NCBI RefSeq assembly: GCF_047634455.1
Contig: NZ_JBLIAI010000002.1
Coordinates: 62,001 to 126,000, forward strand
Reading direction: 5' to 3'
DNA: 64,000 bases
Origin: Maritalea sp047634455
GTDB lineage: Bacteria > Pseudomonadota > Alphaproteobacteria > Rhizobiales > Devosiaceae
Below the pieces are notes generated by a model. The model was not told where the DNA came from, did no database searches, and worked only from the letters and a program-made list of their open reading frames with translations. Below, one piece after another: positions 1 through 8,948 of the stretch (positions are counted from its first letter, which is position 1; every line of letters begins with the position of its first letter). Made by a program: the position numbers and the translations under genes.

Positions 1-1275
1 ACGTTCCATAATGTCTGCCACTTTTTCTTTCATCTCGTTCCGGCTCATGTCCGAACGGAAAGTGCGCAGCGGCTCCATGATGGAATCAGAAATTGTCATC
101 CGTGGGTCAAGGCTTGCCAATGGATCTTGGAAAACAATCTGCAAGTCTTCCCGCTTGGCCTTCAACTCAGCTTTGTTTGTTGCATCCAATGGACGCCCTA
201 ACCAGCTTACATTGCCCGCGGTCGGTGGGATCAACTGCAACACAGCACGTGCAAGTGTGGACTTTCCACAACCCGATTCGCCAACGATGCCCAATGTTTC
301 ACCCGGCTTAAGCTCAAAGCTAACCCCATCAACAGCTTTCAAAGGAACGTTTTTGTACCAAAGCCCGGTAGGCACTTTAATGTTGAAATGAACTTTCACA
401 TCATCAACTTTGAGGAAGTCCACATCGCGGCCCTTAAGATCATAGTCTTTGAGCTTGCGATTGGTGGCCTTGTCAGGCTGATCGATACGCGGCATCGCAT
501 CCAACAACATTTTTGTGTAGTCATGTTGTGGCGTGTGGAACACTGCTTCGGCTGTGCCTTCTTCAACATAAATGCCGTGACGCATCACTTGAATGCGATC
601 ACACATCCGCGCAACCACACCCATATCGTGGGTAATCAGCGCAATTGCGGTGTTGTTCTCGCGCTTAAGTTCATCCATCAGATCGAGAATTTCCGACTGC
701 ACGGTCACATCGAGCGCCGTTGTTGGTTCATCAGCAATCAGCAAATCGGGCGAGCACAACATCGACATTGCAATCATCACCCGTTGGCGCATGCCACCGG
801 ACAATTCATGCGGATATTGCCGCAAGCGACGATCCGCATCAGAAATGCGAACCTGATCTAGCCAGTCAATGCATTTCTTTTCCGCTTCTCCACCGCGGAT
901 GCCTGTATGCAATTGTAGCACTTCGGCCATTTGCTCAAACACTGTCAAATGTGGCGTTAACGACGTCAATGGATCTTGGAAGATCATTGACATTTTACGG
1001 CCGCGCACCTTGTTCAGCGCTGAGGTGGAAAGTCCTAAAAGCGAGGTGCCATTAAAAATGATCTCGCCTTCTGTGCGACCATTATTCGCCAACAAGCCCA
1101 TAATTGTCATGAAAGTCTGGCTTTTGCCCGATCCCGATTCGCCAACGATGCCCAGACACTCGCCCGGTTCGATGTGAAGAGTTACACCTTTCACCGCTTC
1201 CACTTCCCCATCAGGGGTATCGAAGGTCACGTTGAGATTGTTGACCTCCAGAATTCTATTGTTTGGTGCACTCAC
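1..1275 (-). CDS. Peptide ABC transporter, fused double ATPase (DppD-DppF type), 3' end cut by window edge
   Basis: This subunit powers import of di/oligopeptides at the inner membrane. One unbroken frame of 425 visible codons carries two ATPase modules. The first has Walker A (GESGSGKS), signature (ELSGGMRQR) and Walker B (LLIADEPTTALD). A linker follows, then a second module with Walker A (GESGCGKST) and Q-loop (FQDPLASLDPR). The second signature and Walker B lie past base 1. Fused Dpp ATPases of this kind are usually about 540-620 aa, so over 100 residues are probably missing. The GTG start at 1275 is preceded by AAGGA at SD distance. It is the last gene of the operon seen here, 68 bp after the OppC-like permease. 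Substrate specificity is inferred only from the family. Confidence 0.9.
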   Translation of the reverse strand, partial: MSAPNNRILEVNNLNVTFDTPDGEVEAVKGVTLHIEPGECLGIVGESGSGKSQTFMTIMGLLANNGRTEGEIIFNGTSLLGLSTSALNKVRGRKMSMIFQDPLTSLTPHLTVFEQMAEVLQLHTGIRGGEAEKKCIDWLDQVRISDADRRLRQYPHELSGGMRQRVMIAMSMLCSPDLLIADEPTTALDVTVQSEILDLMDELKRENNTAIALITHDMGVVARMCDRIQVMRHGIYVEEGTAEAVFHTPQHDYTKMLLDAMPRIDQPDKATNRKLKDYDLKGRDVDFLKVDDVKVHFNIKVPTGLWYKNVPLKAVDGVSFELKPGETLGIVGESGCGKSTLARAVLQLIPPTAGNVSWLGRPLDATNKAELKAKREDLQIVFQDPLASLDPRMTISDSIMEPLRTFRSDMSRNEMKEKVADIMER

Positions 1276-1343
1276 GCTACTGATCCTTTATTCAAATTGA
1301 AGGTCGACAGATTGGACGTTTGATTGGTTTTCAAAATACCCTC

Positions 1344-2273
1344 CTATCGATCTTTCGGATCAAGCGCATCGCGCAAGCCGTCGCCAATAAAGTAGAAGCA
1401 GAATAGCCCCACAATGAAGAAACCAAGTGGAAAAGCCAACTGCCACGGCGTGCCATATTGAATGGTTTTCGCACCATCCGATATTAATGCACCCCAAGAC
1501 GTAAGCGGCTCCTGCACACCTAAGCCAAGGAACGAAATGAAGCTCTCCGTTAAAATCAACCCGGGGATAAGCAACGTCGTATAAACGGCAACAATGCCCA
1601 TCAAGTTTGGCAGCACGTGCCGAATAATGATTGTGAATGTACCAACGCCAGCCGCAACTGAAGCTTCAATATATTCCTTATTTTTGATCGACAATGTTTG
1701 CCCACGCACAATCCGCGCCATGTCCATCCAAGAAAACAAGCCCAACCCCATAAACAAAAGCCATAGTGAGCGCCCGAACATAACGAACAGAATGATCAAG
1801 ATGAACATGTAAGGAATGGACATCAAGAGATCGACGAACCGCATCATATAATTGTCGACACGCCCCCCCACATAACCCGCTGTTGCGCCATAAAGTACCC
1901 CGAGCACCACAGCGACCGACGTACCAACCAAGCCAACCAACAGTGAAATTTGCGTGCCTTGCATGGTGCGAGCAAAAATATCGCGACCTAAATCATCCGT
2001 TCCAAAAAAGTGCCCCGACGCAATTGAGGGAAAGCCAGACTGCGCCGCATTACCAATAATGTTCCAGTCAATTTCTTCGTAAGTCCAAGGCGCTAGCGCC
2101 GGCCCAACGAAAGACAGAACAACCATAAGCGCAAGAACAACCACACTGACAACCGCAGCCTTATTGCGCTGAAAGCGCTCCCAAGCGTCCTGCCAAAGTG
2201 AACGCCCCTCAACTTCCTTGCCATTTGAAAGTGCATCGACGACACCGGCCATTTTTTCTCTGTTTACCAACAT
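1344..2273 (-). CDS. Peptide ABC transporter permease, OppC/DppC type
   Basis: Inner-membrane permease of 309 aa that pairs with the OppB-like protein to form the peptide channel. It has a cytoplasmic N-terminus, a first membrane helix near residues 34-56, a long periplasmic loop, then the BPD-type core. The EAA motif (EASVAAGVG, then RHVLPN) near residues 200-220 docks the ATPase. The end FIGDGLRDALDPK is typical of DppC/OppC. ATG at 2273 follows a GGGGG ribosome site at 5-nt spacing. Only 9 bp separate it from the upstream oppB-like stop, so the two are co-transcribed and probably translationally coupled. Confidence 0.93.
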   Translation of the reverse strand: MLVNREKMAGVVDALSNGKEVEGRSLWQDAWERFQRNKAAVVSVVVLALMVVLSFVGPALAPWTYEEIDWNIIGNAAQSGFPSIASGHFFGTDDLGRDIFARTMQGTQISLLVGLVGTSVAVVLGVLYGATAGYVGGRVDNYMMRFVDLLMSIPYMFILIILFVMFGRSLWLLFMGLGLFSWMDMARIVRGQTLSIKNKEYIEASVAAGVGTFTIIIRHVLPNLMGIVAVYTTLLIPGLILTESFISFLGLGVQEPLTSWGALISDGAKTIQYGTPWQLAFPLGFFIVGLFCFYFIGDGLRDALDPKDR

Positions 2274-2282
2274 AATTGCCCC

Positions 2283-3230
2283 CTATGCCAACCGAATTTT
2301 CGGATCAAGCCAAGCATAAAGAATGTCAGCGATCATGTTGAACAAAATGGTGAGTGAGCCAAAGATGATCGTCGCGCCCATCAACAGTGAATAATCACGG
2401 TTTGTTGCGGCATCAACAAAATATTGCCCCATACCACCGGTCGAGAAGTAAACATCGATAATTACTGAGCCTGTGATCATGCCAACAAACGCTGGGCCAA
2501 GATAGGACACAACGGGCAGCAATGCTGGCTTGATGGCGTGTTTCATAATGATACTCGACATCGGCAAGCCCTTGGCTTTTGCGGTGCGGATGAAGTTTGA
2601 ATTCAAGACTTCGAGCATGGATGAGCGCGCGATACGTGCGATTGAGGCCATATAGCTCGTACTCAACGCAATCACCGGCATGATAATGTACTGTATTTGC
2701 CCACCGTTCCAGCCGCCGCCAGGCAGCGAGATCACTCCGTTGGTGAGATTTGGCAATACCAACGCAAACAAGATCACCAGAATTGGCGCCATAACAAAGT
2801 TAGGCAACACAGCCGCACCAATCGAAATGCCAACAGCCAAATAATCCAGCCAGCTATTGTGTTTGATCGCGGCAATTATGCCCAAAGGCAGGCCAACACC
2901 AACAGCAACAACAAATGACCAAAAACCGTAAACCAAGGTCACGGAAAAACCCTGAGTCAAAATGCTGTTGACCGTTTGGTCTTTGTAGCGGAAGGACGGC
3001 CCAAAATCGAATTGCGTCACAATGCCCGAAATATAACGCCAGATCTGGATCAACCATGGTTGATCAAGTCCGTATTTTGCCTCGATGTTGGCAAGCACTT
3101 GTGGAGGCAAGGCCCGCTCAGACGTAAACGGCCCACCTGGTGCCAAACGCATCAAAACAAAAGAAAAAATAACGAGAAATAAGAGCGTCGGAATGGCCGA
3201 CATTGCTCTTTTTATTATAAAGCTGAACAT
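2283..3230 (-). CDS. Peptide ABC transporter permease, OppB/DppB type
   Basis: Inner-membrane permease of 315 aa, the usual length for DppB/OppB. It starts with an N-terminal helix (residues about 9-30), followed by the family motif LAPGGPF and the periplasmic segment with KYGLDQPW. The core has about five further membrane helices. The coupling loop reads RTAKAKGL, a classic EAA-loop sequence for peptide permeases. It lies between the binding-protein gene (182 bp upstream, with a terminator-like hairpin between) and the oppC-like gene. The start ATG at 3230 has AGGG 9 nt upstream. Confidence 0.93.
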   Translation of the reverse strand: MFSFIIKRAMSAIPTLLFLVIFSFVLMRLAPGGPFTSERALPPQVLANIEAKYGLDQPWLIQIWRYISGIVTQFDFGPSFRYKDQTVNSILTQGFSVTLVYGFWSFVVAVGVGLPLGIIAAIKHNSWLDYLAVGISIGAAVLPNFVMAPILVILFALVLPNLTNGVISLPGGGWNGGQIQYIIMPVIALSTSYMASIARIARSSMLEVLNSNFIRTAKAKGLPMSSIIMKHAIKPALLPVVSYLGPAFVGMITGSVIIDVYFSTGGMGQYFVDAATNRDYSLLMGATIIFGSLTILFNMIADILYAWLDPKIRLA

Positions 3231-3362
3231 AAGCTTTGACCCTGCATCCCTTTAGCGTGCCTCTTCAATTTGAGCATCATATCAGCCAAGAGAAACCTTG
3301 GCATTTCAACAATGTGAGAGGACATTCACCAAATACTGAAACCCGACTTTTCACGGCGTTCC

Positions 3363-3396
3363 AAAAAAAGAAGGTACCGCAGTAAACCGCGGCACC
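3363..3396 (-). terminator. Terminator/attenuator hairpin between peptide-binding protein and permease genes
   Basis: On the minus strand an 8-bp stem (GGTGCCGC / GCGGTACC, one mismatched pair) with an 8-nt loop is followed by TTC and a run of seven T. It lies just after the stop of the binding-protein gene and before the permeases of the same operon. It probably sets a high binding protein to permease ratio by partial termination. Confidence 0.7.
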
Positions 3397-3412
3397 TCCA
3401 TATTGTTACCTG

Positions 3413-5047
3413 CTATTCAGCGACCTTATAAAGGTCACGGCTATACCAGTTTTGCTCAACGTTACCGAAAGGCCAGCCTTTTAAGGTTGGTTTCAGCAAC
3501 AGATTAGCTGTGTAGTGATAAACGGGGATCACAGGCATTTCTTCAGCCAAGATCTGTTCTACACGTGTGTAGTTAGCTGATGGATCTGCACTTGTCTTCG
3601 CGTCAGCCAACAATTGGTCAACTTCAGCGTTACTCCATTTACCATCATTATAGCCTGATTGTGATTGAACTAGATCAAGGAATGTTGATGCCTCGTTGTA
3701 GTCACCACACCATGCGCCACGTGCCAACTGGAAGTCTTGCTTTCCACGAACGTCAAGGAATGTCTTCCATTCCATGTTTGCAAGAACAGCTTCAACACCA
3801 AGTTTCTGTTTCCACATTGCAGAAATTGCAGTTGCAATTTTCTTATGGCCTTCAGAAGTGTTGTAGAGCATGTCAAACTTCAGTGGATTGTCAGCGCCAT
3901 AACCAGCTTCAGCCAAAAGCTCTTTCGCTTTTGCATCGCGGTCGGCTTGTGTCCAACCGGCGAAATCAACGTCTGGCACGTCAAAACCAGCAGTTGCACC
4001 TGGCGTAAATGTGTAAGCTGGGAATTGACCCGCTTGCAGCACATTGTCGACAACAACGTTACGATCAACCGCATATGCCAAGGCTTTACGCACACGTGCG
4101 TCTTGGAACGCAGGATGACCCGTTTCAGTCAAGTTGAAGGTGTAATAATAGTTACACAAACGAGGCACAGAAAATGTCTCATCAGGCATTTCTGCTTTCA
4201 GACGAGGATACTGACCTGTAGGAGGTTGTGTCCAGTCAAGTTCACCAGCTTGGTAACGAGTGAAAGCAACGTTTTCGTCGTTGATGACCAACGTCACAAC
4301 TTTATCAAGAATAGTCTTGTCGTTGTTCCAGTACATTGGGTTGCGTTCGCGCGTAGTGCGTTCTTTAAGAACCCACTCAGTTAGCTTGTACGCACCGTTA
4401 GAAACCATATTCTCAGGGCGCGTCCACTGATCCCCATAGGTGTCAATTGTTCCCTTGTGTGTAGGGAAAACTGTCGCATGGGTTGTCATTGCCACAAAGT
4501 ATGGCAGGGCCTGGCTCAATGTCACTTTAAATGTGTAATCATCAACGGCTTCAACACCCAACTGATCGGGCGCAAGATCGCCAGCAAGAACTTCAGAAAC
4601 GTTCTTGATTGACATCAAATCCATGTACCATGAATAAGGTGAAGCAGTTGCAGGGTCTGCAGCGCGACGCCAAGCGTACACAAAATCATTGGCAGTTACA
4701 GGGTCGCCATTTGACCATTTTGCATTGTTGCGAAGTTTAAAGGTATAAACCGTATTGCCTTCAGAAGCTTCCCAGCTTTCAGCGACACCTGGAATTGTGT
4801 TGCCGTCAGCGTCCTGGTTGGTCAAACCCTCAAACAAATCGCGAAGAATATCTGAACCAGAAACATCTTCGTTCAATTGTGGGTCAAGTGTTGGAATGCC
4901 GTCAAGCAAACGATAGGTGAATGTTTGATCCGCAGCCAGCTTTTCGCCGGTCATTGGATGCATGGCTTGTGCATAGGCGGCACCACCAGCCATGGAGGCT
5001 GCGATGGTTGCGGCTGATGCAACTCTAAAAATTGAGGTAAACTTCAT
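3413..5047 (-). CDS. Peptide ABC transporter substrate-binding protein, OppA family
   Basis: Periplasmic SBP_bac_5 protein of 544 aa, the first gene of the Opp operon. Residues 1-26 form a Sec signal peptide with a likely cut after AYA. The mature N-terminus has the family pattern RLLDGIPTLDPQLNED, then LFEGLTNQDADGN, and the fold signature GNTVYTFKLRNNAKWSNGDPV lies near residue 100. Overall it resembles OppA/MppA more than DppA, with the terminal lobe WPFGNVEQNWYSRDLYKV. ATG at 5047 follows GGGAGA. The two lobes bind a peptide and deliver it to the permeases downstream. The exact ligand cannot be read from sequence. Confidence 0.93.
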   Translation of the reverse strand: MKFTSIFRVASAATIAASMAGGAAYAQAMHPMTGEKLAADQTFTYRLLDGIPTLDPQLNEDVSGSDILRDLFEGLTNQDADGNTIPGVAESWEASEGNTVYTFKLRNNAKWSNGDPVTANDFVYAWRRAADPATASPYSWYMDLMSIKNVSEVLAGDLAPDQLGVEAVDDYTFKVTLSQALPYFVAMTTHATVFPTHKGTIDTYGDQWTRPENMVSNGAYKLTEWVLKERTTRERNPMYWNNDKTILDKVVTLVINDENVAFTRYQAGELDWTQPPTGQYPRLKAEMPDETFSVPRLCNYYYTFNLTETGHPAFQDARVRKALAYAVDRNVVVDNVLQAGQFPAYTFTPGATAGFDVPDVDFAGWTQADRDAKAKELLAEAGYGADNPLKFDMLYNTSEGHKKIATAISAMWKQKLGVEAVLANMEWKTFLDVRGKQDFQLARGAWCGDYNEASTFLDLVQSQSGYNDGKWSNAEVDQLLADAKTSADPSANYTRVEQILAEEMPVIPVYHYTANLLLKPTLKGWPFGNVEQNWYSRDLYKVAE

Positions 5048-5640
5048 AAACTACTCTCCCTAGTAGACGTTTCCTTCGACCTCGATCATCACTTTAATGG
5101 ACAATCTTTTGGTCGTTTTTGCATGTGCGCTTTAAAGCCCAAATGCGAGCCTAGAACCTAGCGGTCAACCGCCCATTTTGGCAAGCACTGTTTGGCTTCA
5201 GAACACCCAATTTCACCCGCCAAATCAGCATGAATTCACAAACTTTACGCATCGAATCAAGTTTTATATCTATATTTCAGTGAATTAGGTGGAAGTGGAA
5301 TTGCTTTTATCTCATCAAAATTTTTTTGGAAAAAGAACAAAAATAAACGCTAAAGATCGCCAAACACCATCCAAATTAACCCTTAAACTTGAAGGCGCTA
5401 GCCCCACTTGTCCGACAATACATTTCAAAAGGTGCAATTGTACGCAAGGGTACGGCAGTTCTGGACCATTTAGACAATTTTTGTAGGGAATACACGTAAG
5501 TTCACAAAACCGATCCCGTCTAAAATCGAGATCAGCTCACGGTTGGAAAATAGGTCAAATTTGGCGGCGAAAACCGAAAAAAATTCCGAGGCCAATTCTG
5601 ACACCCAGACCCTACATTCCATCGATCAATTCAAGTCAGT
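5048..5640. other. Gene-free region: oppA upstream region and fad operon tail
   Basis: 593 bp without a supported gene, AT-rich in the middle. It should hold the minus-strand promoter and leader of the peptide transporter operon. A perfect inverted repeat GCGGTCAACCGC lies at 5161-5172, about 115 bp before the oppA start, and could be an operator. One short open frame (5289-5486) has no ribosome site and no recognisable protein. I see no convincing terminator for the fadA end. Confidence 0.5.
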
Positions 5641-6930
5641 TTAAGCCCGTTCAACAATCGCTGCCACACCCTGCCCGCCAGCCGTACAAACCGAGATCAA
5701 CGCACGTCGCTTTTTGCTATCATCGAGCAGTTTGGCTGTCACGCCAAGTATGCGCGCGCCGGTCGCGGCAAACGGATGCCCATAAGCAACACTTGACCCT
5801 TTTACATTGAGTTTTTTGACATCAATTTTGCCCAACACTTTTTCGCGGCCCAAAACCTTTCGGTTATAGGCCCGGTCGGAAAACGACTTGATCGTGCAAA
5901 GTGCCTGCGCTGCAAACGCCTCGTGCAATTCAAAGAAATCAAAATCAGCAAACGCCAAATCTTCCTTGCGCAACATATTGGAAACAGCAATCGTGGGCGC
6001 CATCAACAGCCCGTCGCCCGCCGCAAAATCGTTTGCCGACACCGCACCAGCGCGCAAATAACCCAGAATTGGCAAACCGCGTTCTTTCGCCCACGCTTCG
6101 CTGGCCAGCAGCACCGCAGCTGCGCCGTCGGTCAAAGGCGTTGAGTTTGCCGCTGTCAGCGTGCCGTGGCCAGACCTTCGATCAAACGATGGCTTCAAGG
6201 TTGCCATTTTCTCAAGCGTTGAATCTGCGCGCACATTATTGTCGCGCACGATGCCTGCATGGGGCACAACCAGATCATCGTGAAACCCTTCATCATAGGC
6301 GTTGGCCGCATTGATGTGGCTTCGCCATGCCAACTCGTCTTGCGCTTCCCGGGTTATGTTCCATTCGCGGGCCATCAATTCGCAATGTTGGCCCATAGAT
6401 AGGCCCGTGCGTGGCTCCGAGGTTGAAGGTGCGTTCGGCACAACTTCACCGAAACCAAACCCTTTGAACACACCAAACTTTTGCCCGAGCGACTTTGCCC
6501 GGCTCAGTTTAATCATCCGTTTGGAAAATTTCGGACCAAAAACAATTGGGCTATCGCTGACACTGTCCGCGCCGCAGGCAATGCCACTTTCGATTTCACC
6601 GGATGCGATCTTTGCGCCAAGCATCAATGCCGCTTGCAGAGATGTGCCGCACGCGATTTGAACAGTTGTGCCCGGCGTCGTTGGCGCAAGCCCTGCATTT
6701 AGGGCCGCTTCACGCGCGATGTTAAAGTCACGCGCATGGTTGAGCACCACGCCGCCCATCACCTCATCAATATGCTGACCTTTAAGATCAAACTTATCGA
6801 CCAAGCCTGAAAGCGCACCCGACATCATCGACAGGCTAGTTTCGTCCATGTAACCCGAATATGCCCGACAAAACGGAATGCGGGCGCTACCGACAATTGC
6901 GACGCGCTTGAGTGTTTTAGTGTTCGCCAT
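5641..6930 (-). CDS. fadA: Acetyl-CoA C-acyltransferase (3-ketoacyl-CoA thiolase), FadI/FadA type
   Basis: Catalyses the last step of beta-oxidation, thiolytic release of acetyl-CoA from 3-ketoacyl-CoA. It is 429 aa from the ATG at 6930, which has GGGGAG 7 nt upstream; a TTG one codon earlier is less likely. The acylated nucleophile is Cys94 (IACGTS). The active-site histidines lie in HEAFAAQ (about 336) and YGHPFAATGAR (about 385), and the second cysteine in CTAGGQG (about 415). The length and long insert match FadI-like thiolases. It is the third gene of fadE-fadB-fadA, 12 bp after the fadB stop, and its product is expected to complex with the multifunctional enzyme. Confidence 0.95.
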   Translation of the reverse strand: MANTKTLKRVAIVGSARIPFCRAYSGYMDETSLSMMSGALSGLVDKFDLKGQHIDEVMGGVVLNHARDFNIAREAALNAGLAPTTPGTTVQIACGTSLQAALMLGAKIASGEIESGIACGADSVSDSPIVFGPKFSKRMIKLSRAKSLGQKFGVFKGFGFGEVVPNAPSTSEPRTGLSMGQHCELMAREWNITREAQDELAWRSHINAANAYDEGFHDDLVVPHAGIVRDNNVRADSTLEKMATLKPSFDRRSGHGTLTAANSTPLTDGAAAVLLASEAWAKERGLPILGYLRAGAVSANDFAAGDGLLMAPTIAVSNMLRKEDLAFADFDFFELHEAFAAQALCTIKSFSDRAYNRKVLGREKVLGKIDVKKLNVKGSSVAYGHPFAATGARILGVTAKLLDDSKKRRALISVCTAGGQGVAAIVERA

Positions 6931-6942
6931 CAAATTTCTCCC

Positions 6943-8913
6943 CTACGCCTTGCCATCTTTGCGCGCCTGCATCGGCCCGCCAAGGAAAGGCGCAAAGCCT
7001 GTGCCAAAAATCACGCCAATGTCGGCCATGTCAGCGTTGGCCACAATGCCGTCTTTCACGCAGACTTCACATTCATCAACCAATGGTTTCACCAGTTCAC
7101 GACCAAGTCCCTCGAGGTCAGCAACATTGGCGGCCTCGCCTTTTTGCGGCTTGCCATCTTCCCATTTGTAGAACCCTTGGCCCGTCTTACGGCCCAGATG
7201 CCCATCGCCAACAAGGCCTGCAAATTTACCGCCTTGCTTGACCTCTTGGCCAAGTTCTTCAGCAACGGATTTGCCAACGTCAAGACCCACAACATCCATC
7301 AATTCAATCGGCCCCATCGGCATGCCAAAAGCGACCGCAGCTTTGTCGATGGTCACCGGGTTCTCCCCGTTTTCGACCCGCATCACCGCTTGCAACATGT
7401 AGGGCATCAAGACCCGGTTCACGAGGAAACCCGGTGCGCTTTTCACAACCACTGGGCTTTTGCCAATCGCTGTACAAAAACTTGCGCCAATACGCACGAC
7501 TTCATCGCTATTGGCTTTTTGCTCGATCACTTCCACCAGCGGCAACTGCGCCACCGGATTGAAGAAGTGTAGACCAATCAGCCGCGATGGGTCTTTAAGC
7601 ACCGATGCGATGTTTTCCAATGGAATGGACGAAGTGTTGGTCGCCAAAATCGCATTTGGTTTTAACTTTGGTTCCAATGAGGCAAACAGTTTTTGTTTGA
7701 TCTCAAGATTTTCAACAATCGCTTCAATCACCACGTCTGCCCGCGCGACACCTTTTGCCTCAGTATCCGGGATCAACCTCGCCATCGCCGCTGCCACCAA
7801 ATCGGGTTTGCGCAAACGTTTTTTGAATAGCGACTTTACCCGTTTCAACGCGGGCGCAATTCGCTCCATGTCCAAATCTTGCAACGTGACTTCCATGCCG
7901 CGCAGCGCGCACCAAGCCGCAATGTCACCACCCATGACGCCAGCGCCAATCACGTGCACCCGCGCAAATTTAGGTTTCGGCCCTTTTTGCACGCCTTGCG
8001 CTTTCAGCCCTTCTGATAGAAAGAATACCCGTCGCAAATTGCTCGCGGTATCAGTGGCCATCAATGGGGGAAAATGTTCAATCTCAGCTTTGATAAAAGC
8101 CTTCGGATTATTGCCATGCTTTTCATAGATATCGATCAATTTATGCGGCGCGGGATAATGTTTCTTATTGGCTTTCTTGCGCACGCTCTCACGCATCTTT
8201 TTCGCGGTGAAGCTGCGCAGCGGCCCCATGGCCATCACCCGCTTGGTGAACCCTGCAGGCGCAGACGTTCGGCGTTGCATCACAGCTTTGCGTGCTTCCC
8301 AACGCAACTGGTCGCGGTGCTTGACGAGTTTGTCGACAAACCCAAGTCCCTTAGCCGCACCAGCGCGATAGAATTTGCCGGTGAGCATTGCGGTCATCGC
8401 CGCAACTGGACCAGCCTGACGGATCGACCGGCCAGTACCACCGAACCCCGGGAAAATGCCCAATTTGACTTCTGGGAACCCGACCCGGGTTTTATCGTCA
8501 TTCACCGCAATCCGATAATGACAGGCAAGCGCCAACTCAAAACCACCGCCCAAACAGAACCCGTGAATACCTGCAACAACAGGCACTTTGAGATTTTCAA
8601 TTCGCTCGAACACGGCATGGGCGCGTTTTAAGGCATCGGGCAAAACCGAAGGGTCGCTCATGGCATCAAATTCGCGCACATCGGCCCCAGCGATGAACCC
8701 GTTGTCTTTTGCAGACAAGAGTACAACACCAGCCAACTCATCGGATGCCACCAAATCTTCAAACCGCAACGATAGCGTTTCAAGTTCAGCCATGCATTCT
8801 GTGCCCAGAACATTCACCGCAGATTTTGGCGTATCAATGGTCAGCCAACCAATTCTTTCAAAGTCTAATTCAAAGCGCCAATATTTCAGCTTCGGCATTT
8901 TGGGTTGTGCCAC
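6943..8913 (-). CDS. fadB: Multifunctional enoyl-CoA hydratase / 3-hydroxyacyl-CoA dehydrogenase
   Basis: Performs hydration and NAD-dependent oxidation in beta-oxidation. The N-terminal crotonase domain (about 10-200) has the oxyanion motif HGFCLGGGFELALACHYRIA. A linker is followed by the dehydrogenase with dinucleotide motif VIGAGVMGGDIA near 325, catalytic segment LHFFNPVAQLPLVEV, and a C-terminal helical domain. At about 656 aa it is shorter than E. coli FadB or FadJ. The start is ambiguous: GTG at 8913 has GGGGAG at 7-nt spacing and is preferred; ATG at 8928 adds five residues but has a poor ribosome site. It lies between fadE and fadA in one operon. Confidence 0.93.
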   Translation of the reverse strand: MAQPKMPKLKYWRFELDFERIGWLTIDTPKSAVNVLGTECMAELETLSLRFEDLVASDELAGVVLLSAKDNGFIAGADVREFDAMSDPSVLPDALKRAHAVFERIENLKVPVVAGIHGFCLGGGFELALACHYRIAVNDDKTRVGFPEVKLGIFPGFGGTGRSIRQAGPVAAMTAMLTGKFYRAGAAKGLGFVDKLVKHRDQLRWEARKAVMQRRTSAPAGFTKRVMAMGPLRSFTAKKMRESVRKKANKKHYPAPHKLIDIYEKHGNNPKAFIKAEIEHFPPLMATDTASNLRRVFFLSEGLKAQGVQKGPKPKFARVHVIGAGVMGGDIAAWCALRGMEVTLQDLDMERIAPALKRVKSLFKKRLRKPDLVAAAMARLIPDTEAKGVARADVVIEAIVENLEIKQKLFASLEPKLKPNAILATNTSSIPLENIASVLKDPSRLIGLHFFNPVAQLPLVEVIEQKANSDEVVRIGASFCTAIGKSPVVVKSAPGFLVNRVLMPYMLQAVMRVENGENPVTIDKAAVAFGMPMGPIELMDVVGLDVGKSVAEELGQEVKQGGKFAGLVGDGHLGRKTGQGFYKWEDGKPQKGEAANVADLEGLGRELVKPLVDECEVCVKDGIVANADMADIGVIFGTGFAPFLGGPMQARKDGKA

Positions 8914-8948
8914 GTTTTCGCTCCCCATCTATAATCAGTTTCGCCGAG

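Noticed and set aside
5289..5486. Open frame of 65 codons in the gap between oppA and fadA
   Set aside because: No ribosome site, biased composition (poly-F/K, AT-rich) and no recognisable protein.
7460..8128. Long plus-strand frame of 222 codons opposite fadB
   Set aside because: It is antisense to the strongly supported fadB frame and is a mirror of its codon bias.
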